A stretch of DNA of 64,000 bases from Cupriavidus consociatus (GTDB lineage Bacteria; Pseudomonadota; Gammaproteobacteria; Burkholderiales; Burkholderiaceae). The stretch lies in assembly GCF_017814975.1 (NCBI RefSeq), contig NZ_JAGIQA010000007.1, forward strand, positions 186,001 to 250,000. Reading direction: 5' to 3'. Shown here piece after piece: positions 43,939 to 53,083 of the stretch (position 1 is the stretch's first letter; every line of letters starts with the position of its first letter). The notes under the pieces are model-generated. The model was not told where the DNA came from. It saw nothing but the letters and a program-made list of their open reading frames with translations, and searched no databases. The position numbers were made by a program, and so were the translations under genes.

Positions 43939-45950
43939 TCGCCGAACTGGGACACTTCGCGCTGATCGTCGCGCTGCTGGTCGCACTGGTGCAGGCAGCC
44001 GTGCCGCTGGCGGGCGCGGCGCGCGGCAGGCTGGGGTGGATGGCGGTGGCGCGGCCGGCGGCGCGCGTGCAATGCGCGCTGGTGGCGTTGTCGTTCGCGG
44101 CGCTGGCATGGGGCTTCGTCGCCAACGACTTCAGCGTGCGCTATGTCGCCGCCAACTCCAACAGCGCATTGCCGCTTGCCTACCGTATTGCGGCGGTATG
44201 GGGCGGGCATGAAGGTTCGATGCTGCTGTGGACGCTGATGCTGGCGCTGTGGTCGCTGGCGGTGGCGAGCTGCAGCCGGCAGCTGCCGCTGGCCGCGGTG
44301 GCGCGCGTGCTGGGCGTGATGGGGGCGATCAGCGCGGGCTTCCTGCTGTTCCTGCTGTTTGCCTCCAACCCCTTCGTGCGGCTGCTGCCGCCGGCGATGG
44401 CGGGCCGCGACCTCAATCCGCTGCTGCAGGATCCCGGCATGGTATTCCACCCGCCGCTGCTCTACATGGGCTATGTCGGCTTCTCGGTGACCTTCGCCTT
44501 TGCCGTGGCGGCGCTGCTGGCCGGGCGCGTCGATGCCGCCTGGGCGCGCTGGTCGCGGCCGTGGACCACGGTGGCGTGGGCCTTCCTGACGCTGGGCATC
44601 ATGCTGGGCAGCGCGTGGGCGTATTACGAGCTGGGCTGGGGCGGCTGGTGGTTCTGGGATCCGGTCGAGAACGCCTCGTTCATGCCTTGGCTGGCCGGGA
44701 CCGCGCTGATGCATTCGCTGGCGGTCACGGAGAAGCGCGGGGCGTTCCGCGCGTGGACCGTGCTGCTGGCGATCTTCACGTTCTCGCTGAGCCTGCTCGG
44801 CACCTTCCTGGTCCGCTCCGGCGTGCTGACCTCGGTCCACGCGTTCGCGGTCGATCCGAAGCGCGGCATCTTCATCCTGGCCCTGCTCGGCCTGGTCACC
44901 GGCATCGCGCTGGCGCTGTATGCCTGGCGCGCGCCGCGCTTGTCGCGGCGTGTCGAGTTTGCCGCGATCTCGCGCGAATCGCTGCTGCTGGCCAACAACG
45001 TGCTGCTGGCGGTGGCGGCGGCAACGGTGCTGCTCGGCACGCTCTACCCGCTGCTGGTCGATGTGCTGGGACTGGGCAAGATCTCGGTCGGCCCCGCCTA
45101 CTTCGAGCAGGTGTTCGTGCCGCTGATGGCGCCCGCGGTGCTGCTGATGGGCGCGGCACCGCTGGCGCGCTGGCGCCATGGCAGCCTGCCCGACATGGCG
45201 CGGCGGCTGCGCTGGGCCGGCATCGCCAGCGTGGCCATTGGCCTGGGGCTGCTGCTGGTGCTGCGCAGCGCCTCAGCCATGACCGGACTGGGCCTGCTGC
45301 TGGCGGCCTGGTGCGTACTGAGCGCGATGGCGAGCCTGGCGGCAAGGCTGCGCCACCAGCAGGGACGCCGGCTCGGCGCGCTGCGCCAGCTCGCGCCCGG
45401 CTACTGGGGCATGCTGCTGGCGCATGCCGGCGTCGGCATCTTCATCGCGGGCGTGACGCTGGTCAGCGGGCAGGAAAGCCTGCGCGAACTGCCGATGCGC
45501 GCGGGCGATACCGTCAGTGTCGGCGGCTACGACTTCCGCTTCGCCGGCGTGAGGCAGGCCGCCGGCCCCAACTACGACGCGCTGCGCGGCACGCTGACCG
45601 CATCGCGCGACGGCAAGCGCATGGCGGTGCTCTATCCCGAGCGCCGCATCTACCGCAGCCAGGACATGCCGACCACCGAGGCCGCAATCGACAGCGGCCT
45701 GACGCGCGACCTGTACGTGGCGCTGGGCGAGAATATCGACGGCAGCGCCTGGGCCGTGCGCATCCACGTCAAGCCCTTTGTCGACTGGATCTGGGCCGGC
45801 TGCGTGCTGATGGCGCTGGGCGGCCTGCTGGCGGCGTGCGACAAGCGCTACCGGCTGCGCCGCCGCGTCGCGGCCGAATCCGCTCCGGCACCGACGAATG
45901 CACCCGCGGCCCCCACACTTGCCTCCACGCGCGAGGAGACGCCGGCATGA
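43935..45950 (+). CDS. ccmF: Cytochrome c heme lyase subunit CcmF
   Basis: A 671-residue membrane protein with about 14 helices. The tryptophan-rich loop [19 protein letters not shown] identifies it, with [17 protein letters not shown] and [13 protein letters not shown] before it. CcmF reduces and transfers heme from CcmE to apocytochrome with CcmH. The C-terminal tail is Ala/Pro-rich. Part of the continuous ccm run serving napB and napC. Confidence 0.96.
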   Translation: MIAELGHFALIVALLVALVQAAVPLAGAARGRLGWMAVARPAARVQCALVALSFAALAWGFVANDFSVRYVAANSNSALPLAYRIAAVWGGHEGSMLLWTLMLALWSLAVASCSRQLPLAAVARVLGVMGAISAGFLLFLLFASNPFVRLLPPAMAGRDLNPLLQDPGMVFHPPLLYMGYVGFSVTFAFAVAALLAGRVDAAWARWSRPWTTVAWAFLTLGIMLGSAWAYYELGWGGWWFWDPVENASFMPWLAGTALMHSLAVTEKRGAFRAWTVLLAIFTFSLSLLGTFLVRSGVLTSVHAFAVDPKRGIFILALLGLVTGIALALYAWRAPRLSRRVEFAAISRESLLLANNVLLAVAAATVLLGTLYPLLVDVLGLGKISVGPAYFEQVFVPLMAPAVLLMGAAPLARWRHGSLPDMARRLRWAGIASVAIGLGLLLVLRSASAMTGLGLLLAAWCVLSAMASLAARLRHQQGRRLGALRQLAPGYWGMLLAHAGVGIFIAGVTLVSGQESLRELPMRAGDTVSVGGYDFRFAGVRQAAGPNYDALRGTLTASRDGKRMAVLYPERRIYRSQDMPTTEAAIDSGLTRDLYVALGENIDGSAWAVRIHVKPFVDWIWAGCVLMALGGLLAACDKRYRLRRRVAAESAPAPTNAPAAPTLASTREETPA

Positions 45951-46486
45951 CCCGCTTCCTGCTGCCGCTCGCCGCCTTCCTCGCGCTGGCCGTCGCGCTG
46001 GCGGCTGGGCTGCGTCACGATCCGCGCGAGCTGCCATCGCCGCTGGTCGGCAAGGCCGCGCCGGCCTTCACGCTGCCGCTGCTGGAGCCGGAAGGCCGCA
46101 CGCTGGGGTCCGCCGACATGCGCGGCAAGGTGTGGCTGCTGAACGTGTGGGCCTCGTGGTGCGCGGCCTGCCGCACCGAGCACCCGGTGCTGGTCGACTT
46201 TGCCGCGCGCGCGCCGGTGCCCCTGTACGGCCTGAACTACAAGGACGAGGCCGGCGCCGCGCGCGACTGGCTGCAGCGGCTCGGCAATCCGTACACGGCA
46301 TCGCTGGTCGACGCCGACGGGCGCGTGGGCATCGACTACGGCGTCTATGGCGTGCCCGAGACCTTTGTCATCGACCAGCACGGCGTGGTGCGCTACCGCC
46401 AGGTCGGCCCGGTCACGCGCGAGGTGCTGGAGGAGAAGCTGGTCCCGCTGATCGAACGCCTGCAGAAGGGCGGCGGCCATGCGTAG
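45947..46486 (+). CDS. ccmG: Thiol:disulfide interchange protein CcmG/DsbE
   Basis: A 179-residue membrane-anchored thioredoxin. WASWCAACRTEHP holds the redox pair Cys72/Cys75 and YGVYGVPETFVID the cis-proline. LVGKAAPAFTLPLL marks the DsbE type. It reduces apocytochrome cysteines before heme attachment. It overlaps ccmH by 8 bases, the longest overlap in the run. Confidence 0.95.
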   Translation: MTRFLLPLAAFLALAVALAAGLRHDPRELPSPLVGKAAPAFTLPLLEPEGRTLGSADMRGKVWLLNVWASWCAACRTEHPVLVDFAARAPVPLYGLNYKDEAGAARDWLQRLGNPYTASLVDADGRVGIDYGVYGVPETFVIDQHGVVRYRQVGPVTREVLEEKLVPLIERLQKGGGHA

Positions 46487-46946
46487 CCTGCGCTCCGCGC
46501 TTGCCCTGTGGCTGTGCTGCCTGCCGATGCTGGCGGCTGCCGCGCCGACCGATGCCGAACTCGATGCGCGCGTGCATGCGCTGTCCAATGAACTGCGCTG
46601 CCTGGTGTGCCAGAACCAGACGCTGGCCGATTCCAACGCAGACCTGGCCGTCGACCTGCGCCGCCAGATCCGCGAGCAGTTGCGCGGCGGCGCCAGCGAC
46701 CAGGCGGTCAGGGACTACCTGGTGCAGCGCTATGGCGACTTCGTGCTGTACAAGCCGCCGCTGCGGCCGCTGACGTGGCTGTTGTGGTTTGGCCCGCTGC
46801 TGTTGGTCGCCGGCGTCGCATGGGCGATCGTGCGGGCCCGCGCACGTCATCGCGGCACGGGCGCTGCACTCGACGACCGGGCGCGGCGCGACCTGGAAAC
46901 CCTGCTCAACAACGACGCCGATCCCGCCGGCCCCCGACAACCATGA
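46479..46946 (+). CDS. ccmH: Cytochrome c maturation protein CcmH (CcmL)
   Basis: A 155-residue protein with a signal peptide (1-21), a three-helix periplasmic domain carrying LRCLVCQNQTLADSNADLA with the redox CxxC, and a C-terminal membrane helix (about 92-112, PLTWLLWFGPLLLVAGVAW). It presents apocytochrome thiols to CcmF. Here the TPR half of E. coli CcmH is a separate gene, ccmI, which overlaps it by 4 bases. Confidence 0.95.
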   Translation: MRSLRSALALWLCCLPMLAAAAPTDAELDARVHALSNELRCLVCQNQTLADSNADLAVDLRRQIREQLRGGASDQAVRDYLVQRYGDFVLYKPPLRPLTWLLWFGPLLLVAGVAWAIVRARARHRGTGAALDDRARRDLETLLNNDADPAGPRQP

Positions 46947-48142
46947 CGACCTTCTGGCTGCTCGCCGCCGCGCTGATCGCCGCCGCCATGGCCAGGCTGC
47001 TGTGGCCGCTGCTGCGCCGCCACGCCGTTCCGGACCCTGGCACGCCGGAGCGCACGCTGCTGGTCGACCTGTACCGCGACCAGTTGCGCGAACTCGACGC
47101 CGACCTGCGCACCGGCACGCTGAGCGCAACCCGGCATGCCGAAGCGCGCGACGAACTCGGCCGCCGGCTGCTGGATGAAGCCGCGGACACCGCCACCGGC
47201 ACGCACCGCGACAGCACGTCTCCGCTGCTCGCCGCGGCGTTGCTGGCGGCATTGCCGAGCGCCGCCATCCTGCTCTACCTGCACCTGGGCAACCCGGTCG
47301 CGCTCTGGCGCGCCGACGACATGCCGCAAGCTGGCGGCAGCCAGCACCAGCTTAGCGGCGCGCAGGTCGAAGGCATGGTCAACCAGCTGGCACAGCGGCT
47401 GCGCGAAGCCCCGGCCGATCCCGAAGGCTGGGCCATGCTGGCGCGCTCCTACAGTGTGCTGGAGCGGTATGCCGACGCTGCGGCGGCCTACGCCCGCGCC
47501 GTCGAGCTGGCGCCCGAGGTGGCATCGCTGCGATCCGATTACGCCGACGTGCTGGCCAGCCTCAACAACGGCTCGCTCCAAGGCCGCCCAATGGCGGAGA
47601 TCAGGCGGGCGCTGGCGCTGGATCCGGATGACCCCAAGGCCCTGGCGCTTGCGGCCAGCGCGGCGGTGGAACGCGGCGACATGCAGGCGGCGATCGGCTA
47701 CTGGGAACAGCTGCACCGGCTGCTGCCAACGGACTCGCAGACCGCGGCCCGCATTGCTGCCAATCTCGCCGCGGCAAGCGGCACTTCCACTGCGCAGTCA
47801 ACGAAGATTACCGGCATGGTCACGCTCAGCGAAAAGGCCGGGCGCACGCCGCAGCCGGGCGACACCCTCTTCGTCTACGCCCTGCCGGCCGACGGTTCGC
47901 GCTTGCCGCTGGCGGTGGTGCGCCGGCAGGCGCGCGACCTGCCGCTCACGTTCACGCTGGACGATGCGATGGCGATGCGGCCCGACCACAAGCTGTCGGC
48001 ACATACGCAGGTGGTGGTGGAAGCGCGCATTTCCGCGAGCGGGAACGCCATGCCGCAGTCGGGCGACCTGGTCGGGCGCAGCGGTCCGCTGGCAGTCGGC
48101 AGCGAAGGCGTGCGGATCGCGATCGACGCTGCCGTGCCGTAG
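46943..48142 (+). CDS. ccmI: Cytochrome c maturation TPR protein CcmI/CycH
   Basis: A 399-residue protein. Two membrane helices (about 4-22 and 95-113) flank a cytoplasmic DLYRDQLRELDADLRTG helix; TPR repeats follow at about 140-270 (EGWAMLARSYSVLERYADAAAAYARAVEL); a beta-rich domain (about 285-399, GMVTLSEKAG) ends it. CcmI chaperones apocytochrome c to CcmH/F. Last gene of the ccm run, 3 bases from the convergent tdh gene with no hairpin between. Confidence 0.94.
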   Translation: MTTFWLLAAALIAAAMARLLWPLLRRHAVPDPGTPERTLLVDLYRDQLRELDADLRTGTLSATRHAEARDELGRRLLDEAADTATGTHRDSTSPLLAAALLAALPSAAILLYLHLGNPVALWRADDMPQAGGSQHQLSGAQVEGMVNQLAQRLREAPADPEGWAMLARSYSVLERYADAAAAYARAVELAPEVASLRSDYADVLASLNNGSLQGRPMAEIRRALALDPDDPKALALAASAAVERGDMQAAIGYWEQLHRLLPTDSQTAARIAANLAAASGTSTAQSTKITGMVTLSEKAGRTPQPGDTLFVYALPADGSRLPLAVVRRQARDLPLTFTLDDAMAMRPDHKLSAHTQVVVEARISASGNAMPQSGDLVGRSGPLAVGSEGVRIAIDAAVP

Positions 48143-48145
48143 CGC

Positions 48146-49102
48146 TCAGGCAGCGAGCGTCGCCCTCAGGTTGGCCAGCATGTCCGCTACCATTTCCTCC
48201 AGGCCGTACTGCGCCTTCCAGCCCCAGTCCGCGCGCGCCACCGAATCGTCGATCGAATCGGGCCAGCCTTGCGCGATGGCCTGGCGGTAGTCGGGTTCGT
48301 AGCGGATCTCGAAGTCCGGCACATGGCTGCGGATCGCCGCGGCGATCTGCGCGGGCGTGAAGGTAATGCCCGCGATGTTGTAGCTGCCGCGCTCGCCCAG
48401 CCGTTCCGCCGGTGCCTCCATCAGTTCGATGGTGGCGCGCAGCGCGTCGGGCATGTACATCATCGGCAGGGCCTCGTCTTCCTTCAGGAAGCACGTGTAG
48501 GGCTCACCCTTCACCGCCGCATGGAAGATGTCGACCGCATAGTCCGTGGTCCCGCCGCCCGGCGGCGTCTTGTGCGAGATCAGCCCCGGATAGCGCACGC
48601 TGCGCACGTCGACGCCGTGGTTGGCGTGGTACCAGCGGCACCAGCCCTCGCCCGCCTGCTTGGAGATGCCATAGACGGTGGTCGGCTCCATCACGGTCTT
48701 CTGCGGCGTATCCACGGTTGGCGTGGTCGGGCCGAACGCCGCGATCGAACTGGGCCAGAACACGCGTTCCAGCCCGGTCTGCCGCGCCAGCTCCAGCACA
48801 TTGAGCAGGCTCGTCATGTTCAGGTTCCACGCCCACTGCGGCGCCTTCTCGCCGGTGGCCGACAGCGCCGCCGCCAGCAGGTAGACCTGCGTGATGCCAT
48901 GGCGCTCGACCACGGTGCACAGATCGCCGCGGTCGGTGGCGTTGAGCATCTCATGCGTGATGTGCACGTGGCGGCCAGTCGGCACCACATCGGAGGTGAT
49001 GACGTTGGTGCGTCCATAGCGCTCGGCCAGCGCCAGCGCCAGTTCCGAGCCGATCTGGCCGTTGGCGCCGACGATCAGGATCTTGGGAGTGCCGTCGGCC
49101 AT
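48146..49102 (-). CDS. tdh: L-threonine 3-dehydrogenase, SDR (epimerase-like) type
   Basis: A 318-residue extended short-chain dehydrogenase. ILIVGANGQIGSELALALAERYG binds NAD; the catalytic Tyr and Lys are in TVYGISKQAGEGW with Ser/Thr in WPSSIAAFG; PGLISHKTPPGGGTTDYAVDIF is characteristic of this threonine dehydrogenase group, which has been studied in Cupriavidus necator. It turns threonine into 2-amino-3-ketobutyrate. It follows kbl with a one-base overlap (TGATG), so the two steps to glycine and acetyl-CoA are made together. Confidence 0.92.
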   Translation of the reverse strand: MADGTPKILIVGANGQIGSELALALAERYGRTNVITSDVVPTGRHVHITHEMLNATDRGDLCTVVERHGITQVYLLAAALSATGEKAPQWAWNLNMTSLLNVLELARQTGLERVFWPSSIAAFGPTTPTVDTPQKTVMEPTTVYGISKQAGEGWCRWYHANHGVDVRSVRYPGLISHKTPPGGGTTDYAVDIFHAAVKGEPYTCFLKEDEALPMMYMPDALRATIELMEAPAERLGERGSYNIAGITFTPAQIAAAIRSHVPDFEIRYEPDYRQAIAQGWPDSIDDSVARADWGWKAQYGLEEMVADMLANLRATLAA

Positions 49103-50301
49103 CAGATCAGCCCCAGTTCGCGGCCGGCCTGGCCGAACGCATCCAGCGCCGCCTGCAGCGCCGCCTCGTCATGCAGCGCGCTCATCTGCACGCGGATGCG
49201 GGCCTGGCCCTTGGGCACCACGGGGTAGAAGAAGCCCACCACGTACACGCCCAGCTCCAGCAGCCGCTGCGCGAGCCGCTGTGCCTTCTCTGCGTCGTAG
49301 ACCATGATCGGGATGATGGGGTGATCGCCCGCCTTGACGTCGAAGCCCAGCTTGTCCAGCCCGGCGCGGAAAATCTTCGTGTTCTGTTCCAGCCGGTCGC
49401 GCAGCTCGGTGCTGCCTTCCAGGATATCGAGCACCGCGATCGATGCCCCGACAATCGCCGGCGCCACGGTATTGGAGAACAGGTACGGCCGCGAGCGCTG
49501 GCGCAGCAGCGCCACGACTTCCTGGCGCGCGCTGGTGAAGCCGCCGGATGCGCCGCCCAGCGCCTTGCCCAGCGTGCCGGTGATGATGTCGATCTTGCCG
49601 AACACGCCGCGCAGCTCATGCGTGCCGCGCCCGCGCGCTCCCAGGAAGCCAGTAGCGTGGCATTCGTCGATGCCAAGCAGCGCGCCATACTCGTCGCAGA
49701 TCGCGCGCATCTCGTCCAGCCGCGCGATGGTCCCGTCCATCGAGAACGCGCCGTCGGTAAACACCAGCATGAAGCGCGCGCCGTCCGCGCGCGCCTGCGC
49801 GAGTTGCACGCGCAGGTCGTCGAGGTCGTTGTGCTGGTAGCGATAGCGGCGCGCCTTGCTCAGGCGGATGCCGTCGATGATGGAGGCATGGTTGAGCGCA
49901 TCACTGATGACCGCGTCCTCGGCGCCCAGCAGCGTCTCGAACAGCCCGCCGTTGGCATCGAACGCCGAGCCGTAGAGGATGGTGTCCTCGGTGCCGAGGA
50001 ACGCCGCCAGCCGTGCTTCCAGCGTCTTGTGCAGGTCCTGCGTGCCGCAGATGAAGCGCACCGAACTCAGCCCGAAACCATGCGTGCGCAGCGCCTCGTG
50101 CGCGGCCTCGATCACCTGCGGGTGCGACGACAGCCCAAGGTAGTTGTTGGCGCACAGATTGATCACCTCGCGGCCGTCGGTGGTGCGCACCCGCGCGCCC
50201 TGCGGCGTGGCGATCACGCGCTCCTGCTTGAACAGCCCGGCCTCGCGGATCGCGTCGAGTTCGGTGCGGATGGATGCGTAGAAGGCCTCGGCATTCGACA
50301 T
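49102..50301 (-). CDS. kbl: Glycine C-acetyltransferase (2-amino-3-ketobutyrate CoA ligase)
   Basis: A 399-residue PLP enzyme of the alpha-oxoamine synthase family, the same length as E. coli Kbl (398). INLCANNYLGLSSHP and YGSAFDANGGLFETLLG are family motifs; DECHATGFLG holds the PLP aspartate; TGTLGKALGGASGGF holds the Schiff-base lysine. It splits 2-amino-3-ketobutyrate with CoA into glycine and acetyl-CoA. ATG 50301 has GGGAG upstream. First gene of kbl-tdh, divergent from an XRE-cupin regulator. Confidence 0.95.
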   Translation of the reverse strand: MSNAEAFYASIRTELDAIREAGLFKQERVIATPQGARVRTTDGREVINLCANNYLGLSSHPQVIEAAHEALRTHGFGLSSVRFICGTQDLHKTLEARLAAFLGTEDTILYGSAFDANGGLFETLLGAEDAVISDALNHASIIDGIRLSKARRYRYQHNDLDDLRVQLAQARADGARFMLVFTDGAFSMDGTIARLDEMRAICDEYGALLGIDECHATGFLGARGRGTHELRGVFGKIDIITGTLGKALGGASGGFTSARQEVVALLRQRSRPYLFSNTVAPAIVGASIAVLDILEGSTELRDRLEQNTKIFRAGLDKLGFDVKAGDHPIIPIMVYDAEKAQRLAQRLLELGVYVVGFFYPVVPKGQARIRVQMSALHDEAALQAALDAFGQAGRELGLI

Positions 50302-50348
50302 GGCTGGCTCCCGGTGATGTGCAGTGGTGTGCGGGGGATGTGCTAGGA

Positions 50349-50406
50349 TTCGATCGATAAATCGAACGTGTTCTGTATATCGAACATTTTGCGCAATATA
50401 ACGAAC
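50349..50406. promoter_or_regulatory. TCGAAC repeat cluster between kbl and the XRE regulator
   Basis: TTCGAT-N6-ATCGAA (50349-50366) is a perfect dyad. TCGAAC recurs at 50362 and 50380, with ACGAAC at 50401, giving steps of 18 and 21 bases. GTTC-N8-GAAC (50370-50385) makes a second dyad. These are probable sites for the adjacent XRE-family protein controlling both directions. Confidence 0.6.
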
Positions 50407-50414
50407 ATCCATCC

Positions 50415-51011
50415 ATGACGCAAGCCCCGGCCCAGACCCCGCAAGCCGAAGGTCCGCCAGCGGTCGGCCTGGCGCTGCAGGCACTGCGCCAGCAGCAGCG
50501 GCTGTCGCTCGACGAACTGTCGCGCCGCGCTGGCGTATCCAAGTCGATGCTGTCGCAGATCGAACGCAACCTGGCCAACCCGACCGTTGCGGTGCTGTGG
50601 CGGCTGGCCAATGCGCTGGGCGTGAGCCTGACCGACTTCCTCGCCGGCGGCGCCGCCGAGCGCCCTGGCGGCGGCATCACCGTGGTCCAGCCGCACGCGA
50701 TCCCGTCGCTGAAAAGCCCCGACACCCGCTGCGACCTTCGCATCCTTGGCCCGATCGAACTGGCGGGGCGCTTCGAATGGTATGAACTGACCATCCAGGC
50801 CGGCGGCGTGCTGGCCTCGGAGCCGCATGAGGCCGGCACGCAGGAACACCTGACGGTATTGGGCGGGTCGATGACGGTGCGCGCCGGCGCCGACGAAAAG
50901 AAGCTGCGGCACGGCGAGACCGCGCGCTATGCGGCTGATGTCGCACATGCGATCTCCAATGGCGGCAAGACCACTGCCACCGCACTACTGGTTGTAGTGC
51001 ATCCGGGGTAA
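50415..51011 (+). CDS. XRE family regulator with C-terminal cupin domain
   Basis: A 198-residue regulator. The Cro-type helix-turn-helix is at about 20-75 (LSLDELSRRAGVSKSMLSQIERNLANPTVAVLWRLANALGVSL), and a cupin sensor fills about 115-195 (VLASEPHEAGTQEHLTVLGGS). Such SutR/PuuR-like proteins sense a small metabolite through the cupin. It is divergent from kbl-tdh with repeat sites between, so control of threonine catabolism is likely, with threonine or glycine as possible effectors (inference). Confidence 0.9.
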   Translation: MTQAPAQTPQAEGPPAVGLALQALRQQQRLSLDELSRRAGVSKSMLSQIERNLANPTVAVLWRLANALGVSLTDFLAGGAAERPGGGITVVQPHAIPSLKSPDTRCDLRILGPIELAGRFEWYELTIQAGGVLASEPHEAGTQEHLTVLGGSMTVRAGADEKKLRHGETARYAADVAHAISNGGKTTATALLVVVHPG

Positions 51012-51028
51012 GGCGGGCAAGGAAGGCG

Positions 51029-51056
51029 GCAAGGGAGGCCTCGCCCTCGCCCTTGC
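51029..51056. terminator. hairpin between convergent genes
   Basis: GCAAGGG and CCCTTGC arms (7 bp) with a partly paired interior lie between the XRE gene stop and the end of the minus-strand iron-sulfur subunit gene. No T run; candidate bidirectional terminator. Confidence 0.4.
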
Positions 51057-51075
51057 TTCCCCCGGCCAGCGTTGT

Positions 51076-52242
51076 TCAGCGGGCGCCGCACAAGCGCTTC
51101 ACACGCTCCCACAGCACGCCGAAGAACATTGCCACCGGGTTCAGGCGCACGGCCTGGTTGCGCTCGGCATCGGAGAGCGTGGGGTCCATCCTGCGCGACA
51201 CCGACCTGCCGAAGTCGGCGATCATCCTCCGCACGAAATCGCGCACCAGCCCCGAGCGCGAGAACTGGGCCAGCGGCCCTTGCAGCGAATACTGCAGGTC
51301 GACCGCGACTTCGGTCTCGCCGGCGGACAAGGCCTTGAGCGCGTACGCAATATCGCCCGCCGCCTTGGAATTGCTGAGCGAGTCCTGTCCCGCACCCTTC
51401 AGCACGCCACGCTTGTTGGCGTCATCGCGCTGCAGGCGCGCGGCGCCTTCGAACCTTGCCGACATGGGGCCGAACTTGATGGCGATATGGCCCCTGACCT
51501 TCTCCCCGGCCACTTCCGTCAGCACCGCACCGGGCAGGCAGCCCGCCACGGCCGGCAGGTCCGCCATGAAGGCCCATACCTCGTCCAGTGCATAGGGCAC
51601 GGTGAAGCCGCCTTCGATGCGCGACCAGCCCTTGCGGTCGGCCGAGCGTTCCGGCTCGGCACTGCCCGCCGTCGCCAGATGCGGCTGCGAGCCGAGCACC
51701 TCGTCCGCGACCGTGAAGCCCGCGAACGGCATGGGGGCGGTGGCCGTGCTGGCGTGCCGTGCAATCACGCCGGCGGACGCGCGGCGTGCGTCCAGCACCG
51801 AACGGATCGCTGCAACAATGCCCATATAGCCGGTGCAGCGGCACAGGTTGCCCGACAGCTCATGGCGGATGACCGCTTCGTCGGCATCGGGCAGGCGCAG
51901 CACGATATCGCGCGCGGTGGCCAGCATCCCGGGCGTGCAGTAGCCGCATTGCAGCGCGTGGTGCCGGTTGAAGGCGGCGCGCAGGTCGGCCATGACCGGG
52001 TCATCCTCGTAGCCCTCCACCGTGACGATATCCGCGCCCTGGCAGGCGGCGGCAAAGGTGATGCACGAGCGCACCGGCTTTTCGTCCACCAGCACGGTGC
52101 AGGCCCCGCACACGCCGTGCTCGCAGCCAAGGTGGGTGCCAGTCAGGCGATGCGTGTCGCGCAGGTAGTCGCCCAGGTGCGTCCGGTCCGCGCACGCGCC
52201 GGACACCCGGCGGCCGTTGACGGTGAATTCGATGGTCTGCAC
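51076..52242 (-). CDS. Molybdenum hydroxylase iron-sulfur subunit fused to a CoxG-like (SRPBCC) domain
   Basis: A 388-residue fusion. Residues 1-160 are the two-cluster small subunit: the plant-type 2Fe-2S site has Cys40, Cys45, Cys48 and Cys60 (CEHGVCGACTV), and the second has Cys99, Cys102, Cys134 and Cys136 (CGYCTPG, CRCTGY). After a linker of about 40 residues, residues 205-350 form a CoxG/SRPBCC domain (FTVPYALDEVWAFMADLPAVAGCLPGA). A C-terminal helix (NPVAMFFGVLWERVKRL) may touch the membrane. CoxG proteins in CO dehydrogenase systems help anchor or deliver lipid-like partners. Last gene of the Mo-hydroxylase set. Confidence 0.9.
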   Translation of the reverse strand: MQTIEFTVNGRRVSGACADRTHLGDYLRDTHRLTGTHLGCEHGVCGACTVLVDEKPVRSCITFAAACQGADIVTVEGYEDDPVMADLRAAFNRHHALQCGYCTPGMLATARDIVLRLPDADEAVIRHELSGNLCRCTGYMGIVAAIRSVLDARRASAGVIARHASTATAPMPFAGFTVADEVLGSQPHLATAGSAEPERSADRKGWSRIEGGFTVPYALDEVWAFMADLPAVAGCLPGAVLTEVAGEKVRGHIAIKFGPMSARFEGAARLQRDDANKRGVLKGAGQDSLSNSKAAGDIAYALKALSAGETEVAVDLQYSLQGPLAQFSRSGLVRDFVRRMIADFGRSVSRRMDPTLSDAERNQAVRLNPVAMFFGVLWERVKRLCGAR

Positions 52243-52252
52243 GGGACGCTCC

Positions 52253-53080
52253 TCAGTTCAGCAGTTGAGTGACGCAGCGCATCACGACGGTTCGGTACAG
52301 CTTGCGGTCGATCGCGTCCTTGCCCGGCGCGGCTTGCGCGACGGCTTCTGCGACGGCATCGGCCGTCAGCGCGGCCGCGCCCTGCGCCGCGACGGCACGT
52401 GTCAGGCCCGCCAGCACCATGGGCGGACCGTCCAGCGCACCGAGCACGATGCGGGCGAAGCGGCGGCTAGCGTCGAAGTACGCGGCGCAACTGGCCTCGG
52501 CGAACTCTCCGGTCTTGCGGCACAGCTTCTGGTAGCCCCAACGGGTGTGCGCGGTCTTCTGCGGCACACGCACCGCGGTGATCAGCTCGCCGTCGGCCAG
52601 TATCGTGGTGTAGGCGCCGAGCATGAACGACTCCATCGGCACTTCCCGCGTGCCGGCGGCGGACGCGATCTCGATATGCGCGCCCAGCGCGGTCATCGCC
52701 ACCACCCAGTCGGCGGCCGGATCGGCATGCGCAAGGCTGCCGCCGACGGTACCGCGGTTGCGGATCGCCCGATAGGCAATGCCGCCGGCAACGGCCTGCA
52801 GCATGGTGCCGCGCAGCGGTTCGAACACGCCGTCCTCGATCTGCGCGTGGGTCACGCAGGCGCCAATGCGAATGCCGTCAGCGGTTGCGGTCACATCGCA
52901 CAATTCGCGCAGCGCCGACACATCGACCACCGTATCGGGCCGGGTCAGGCGCAGGTTCAGCATCGGTCCGAGCGATTGCCCGCCGCCCATGGCCTTGGAT
53001 ACATCGGTACCCGCGCCCAGGCGCGACAGCGCCTCCGGCAGCGAGCCGGGCGCGTGGTAGGAAAATGCAATGGCTTTCAT
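52253..53080 (-). CDS. Molybdenum hydroxylase FAD-binding (medium) subunit
   Basis: A 275-residue subunit of the CoxM/XdhB type. AMGGGQSLGPMLNLRL and TVGGSLAHADPAADW are the two FAD pyrophosphate-binding motifs. The C-terminal FAD domain has FAEASCAAYFDASRRFARIVLGALDGPP. It accepts electrons from the 2Fe-2S clusters and passes them to NAD or another acceptor. It lies 10 bases before the small-subunit gene and 3 after the large-subunit gene, so the three are one transcription unit. Confidence 0.92.
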   Translation of the reverse strand: MKAIAFSYHAPGSLPEALSRLGAGTDVSKAMGGGQSLGPMLNLRLTRPDTVVDVSALRELCDVTATADGIRIGACVTHAQIEDGVFEPLRGTMLQAVAGGIAYRAIRNRGTVGGSLAHADPAADWVVAMTALGAHIEIASAAGTREVPMESFMLGAYTTILADGELITAVRVPQKTAHTRWGYQKLCRKTGEFAEASCAAYFDASRRFARIVLGALDGPPMVLAGLTRAVAAQGAAALTADAVAEAVAQAAPGKDAIDRKLYRTVVMRCVTQLLN

Positions 53081-53083
53081 CGG

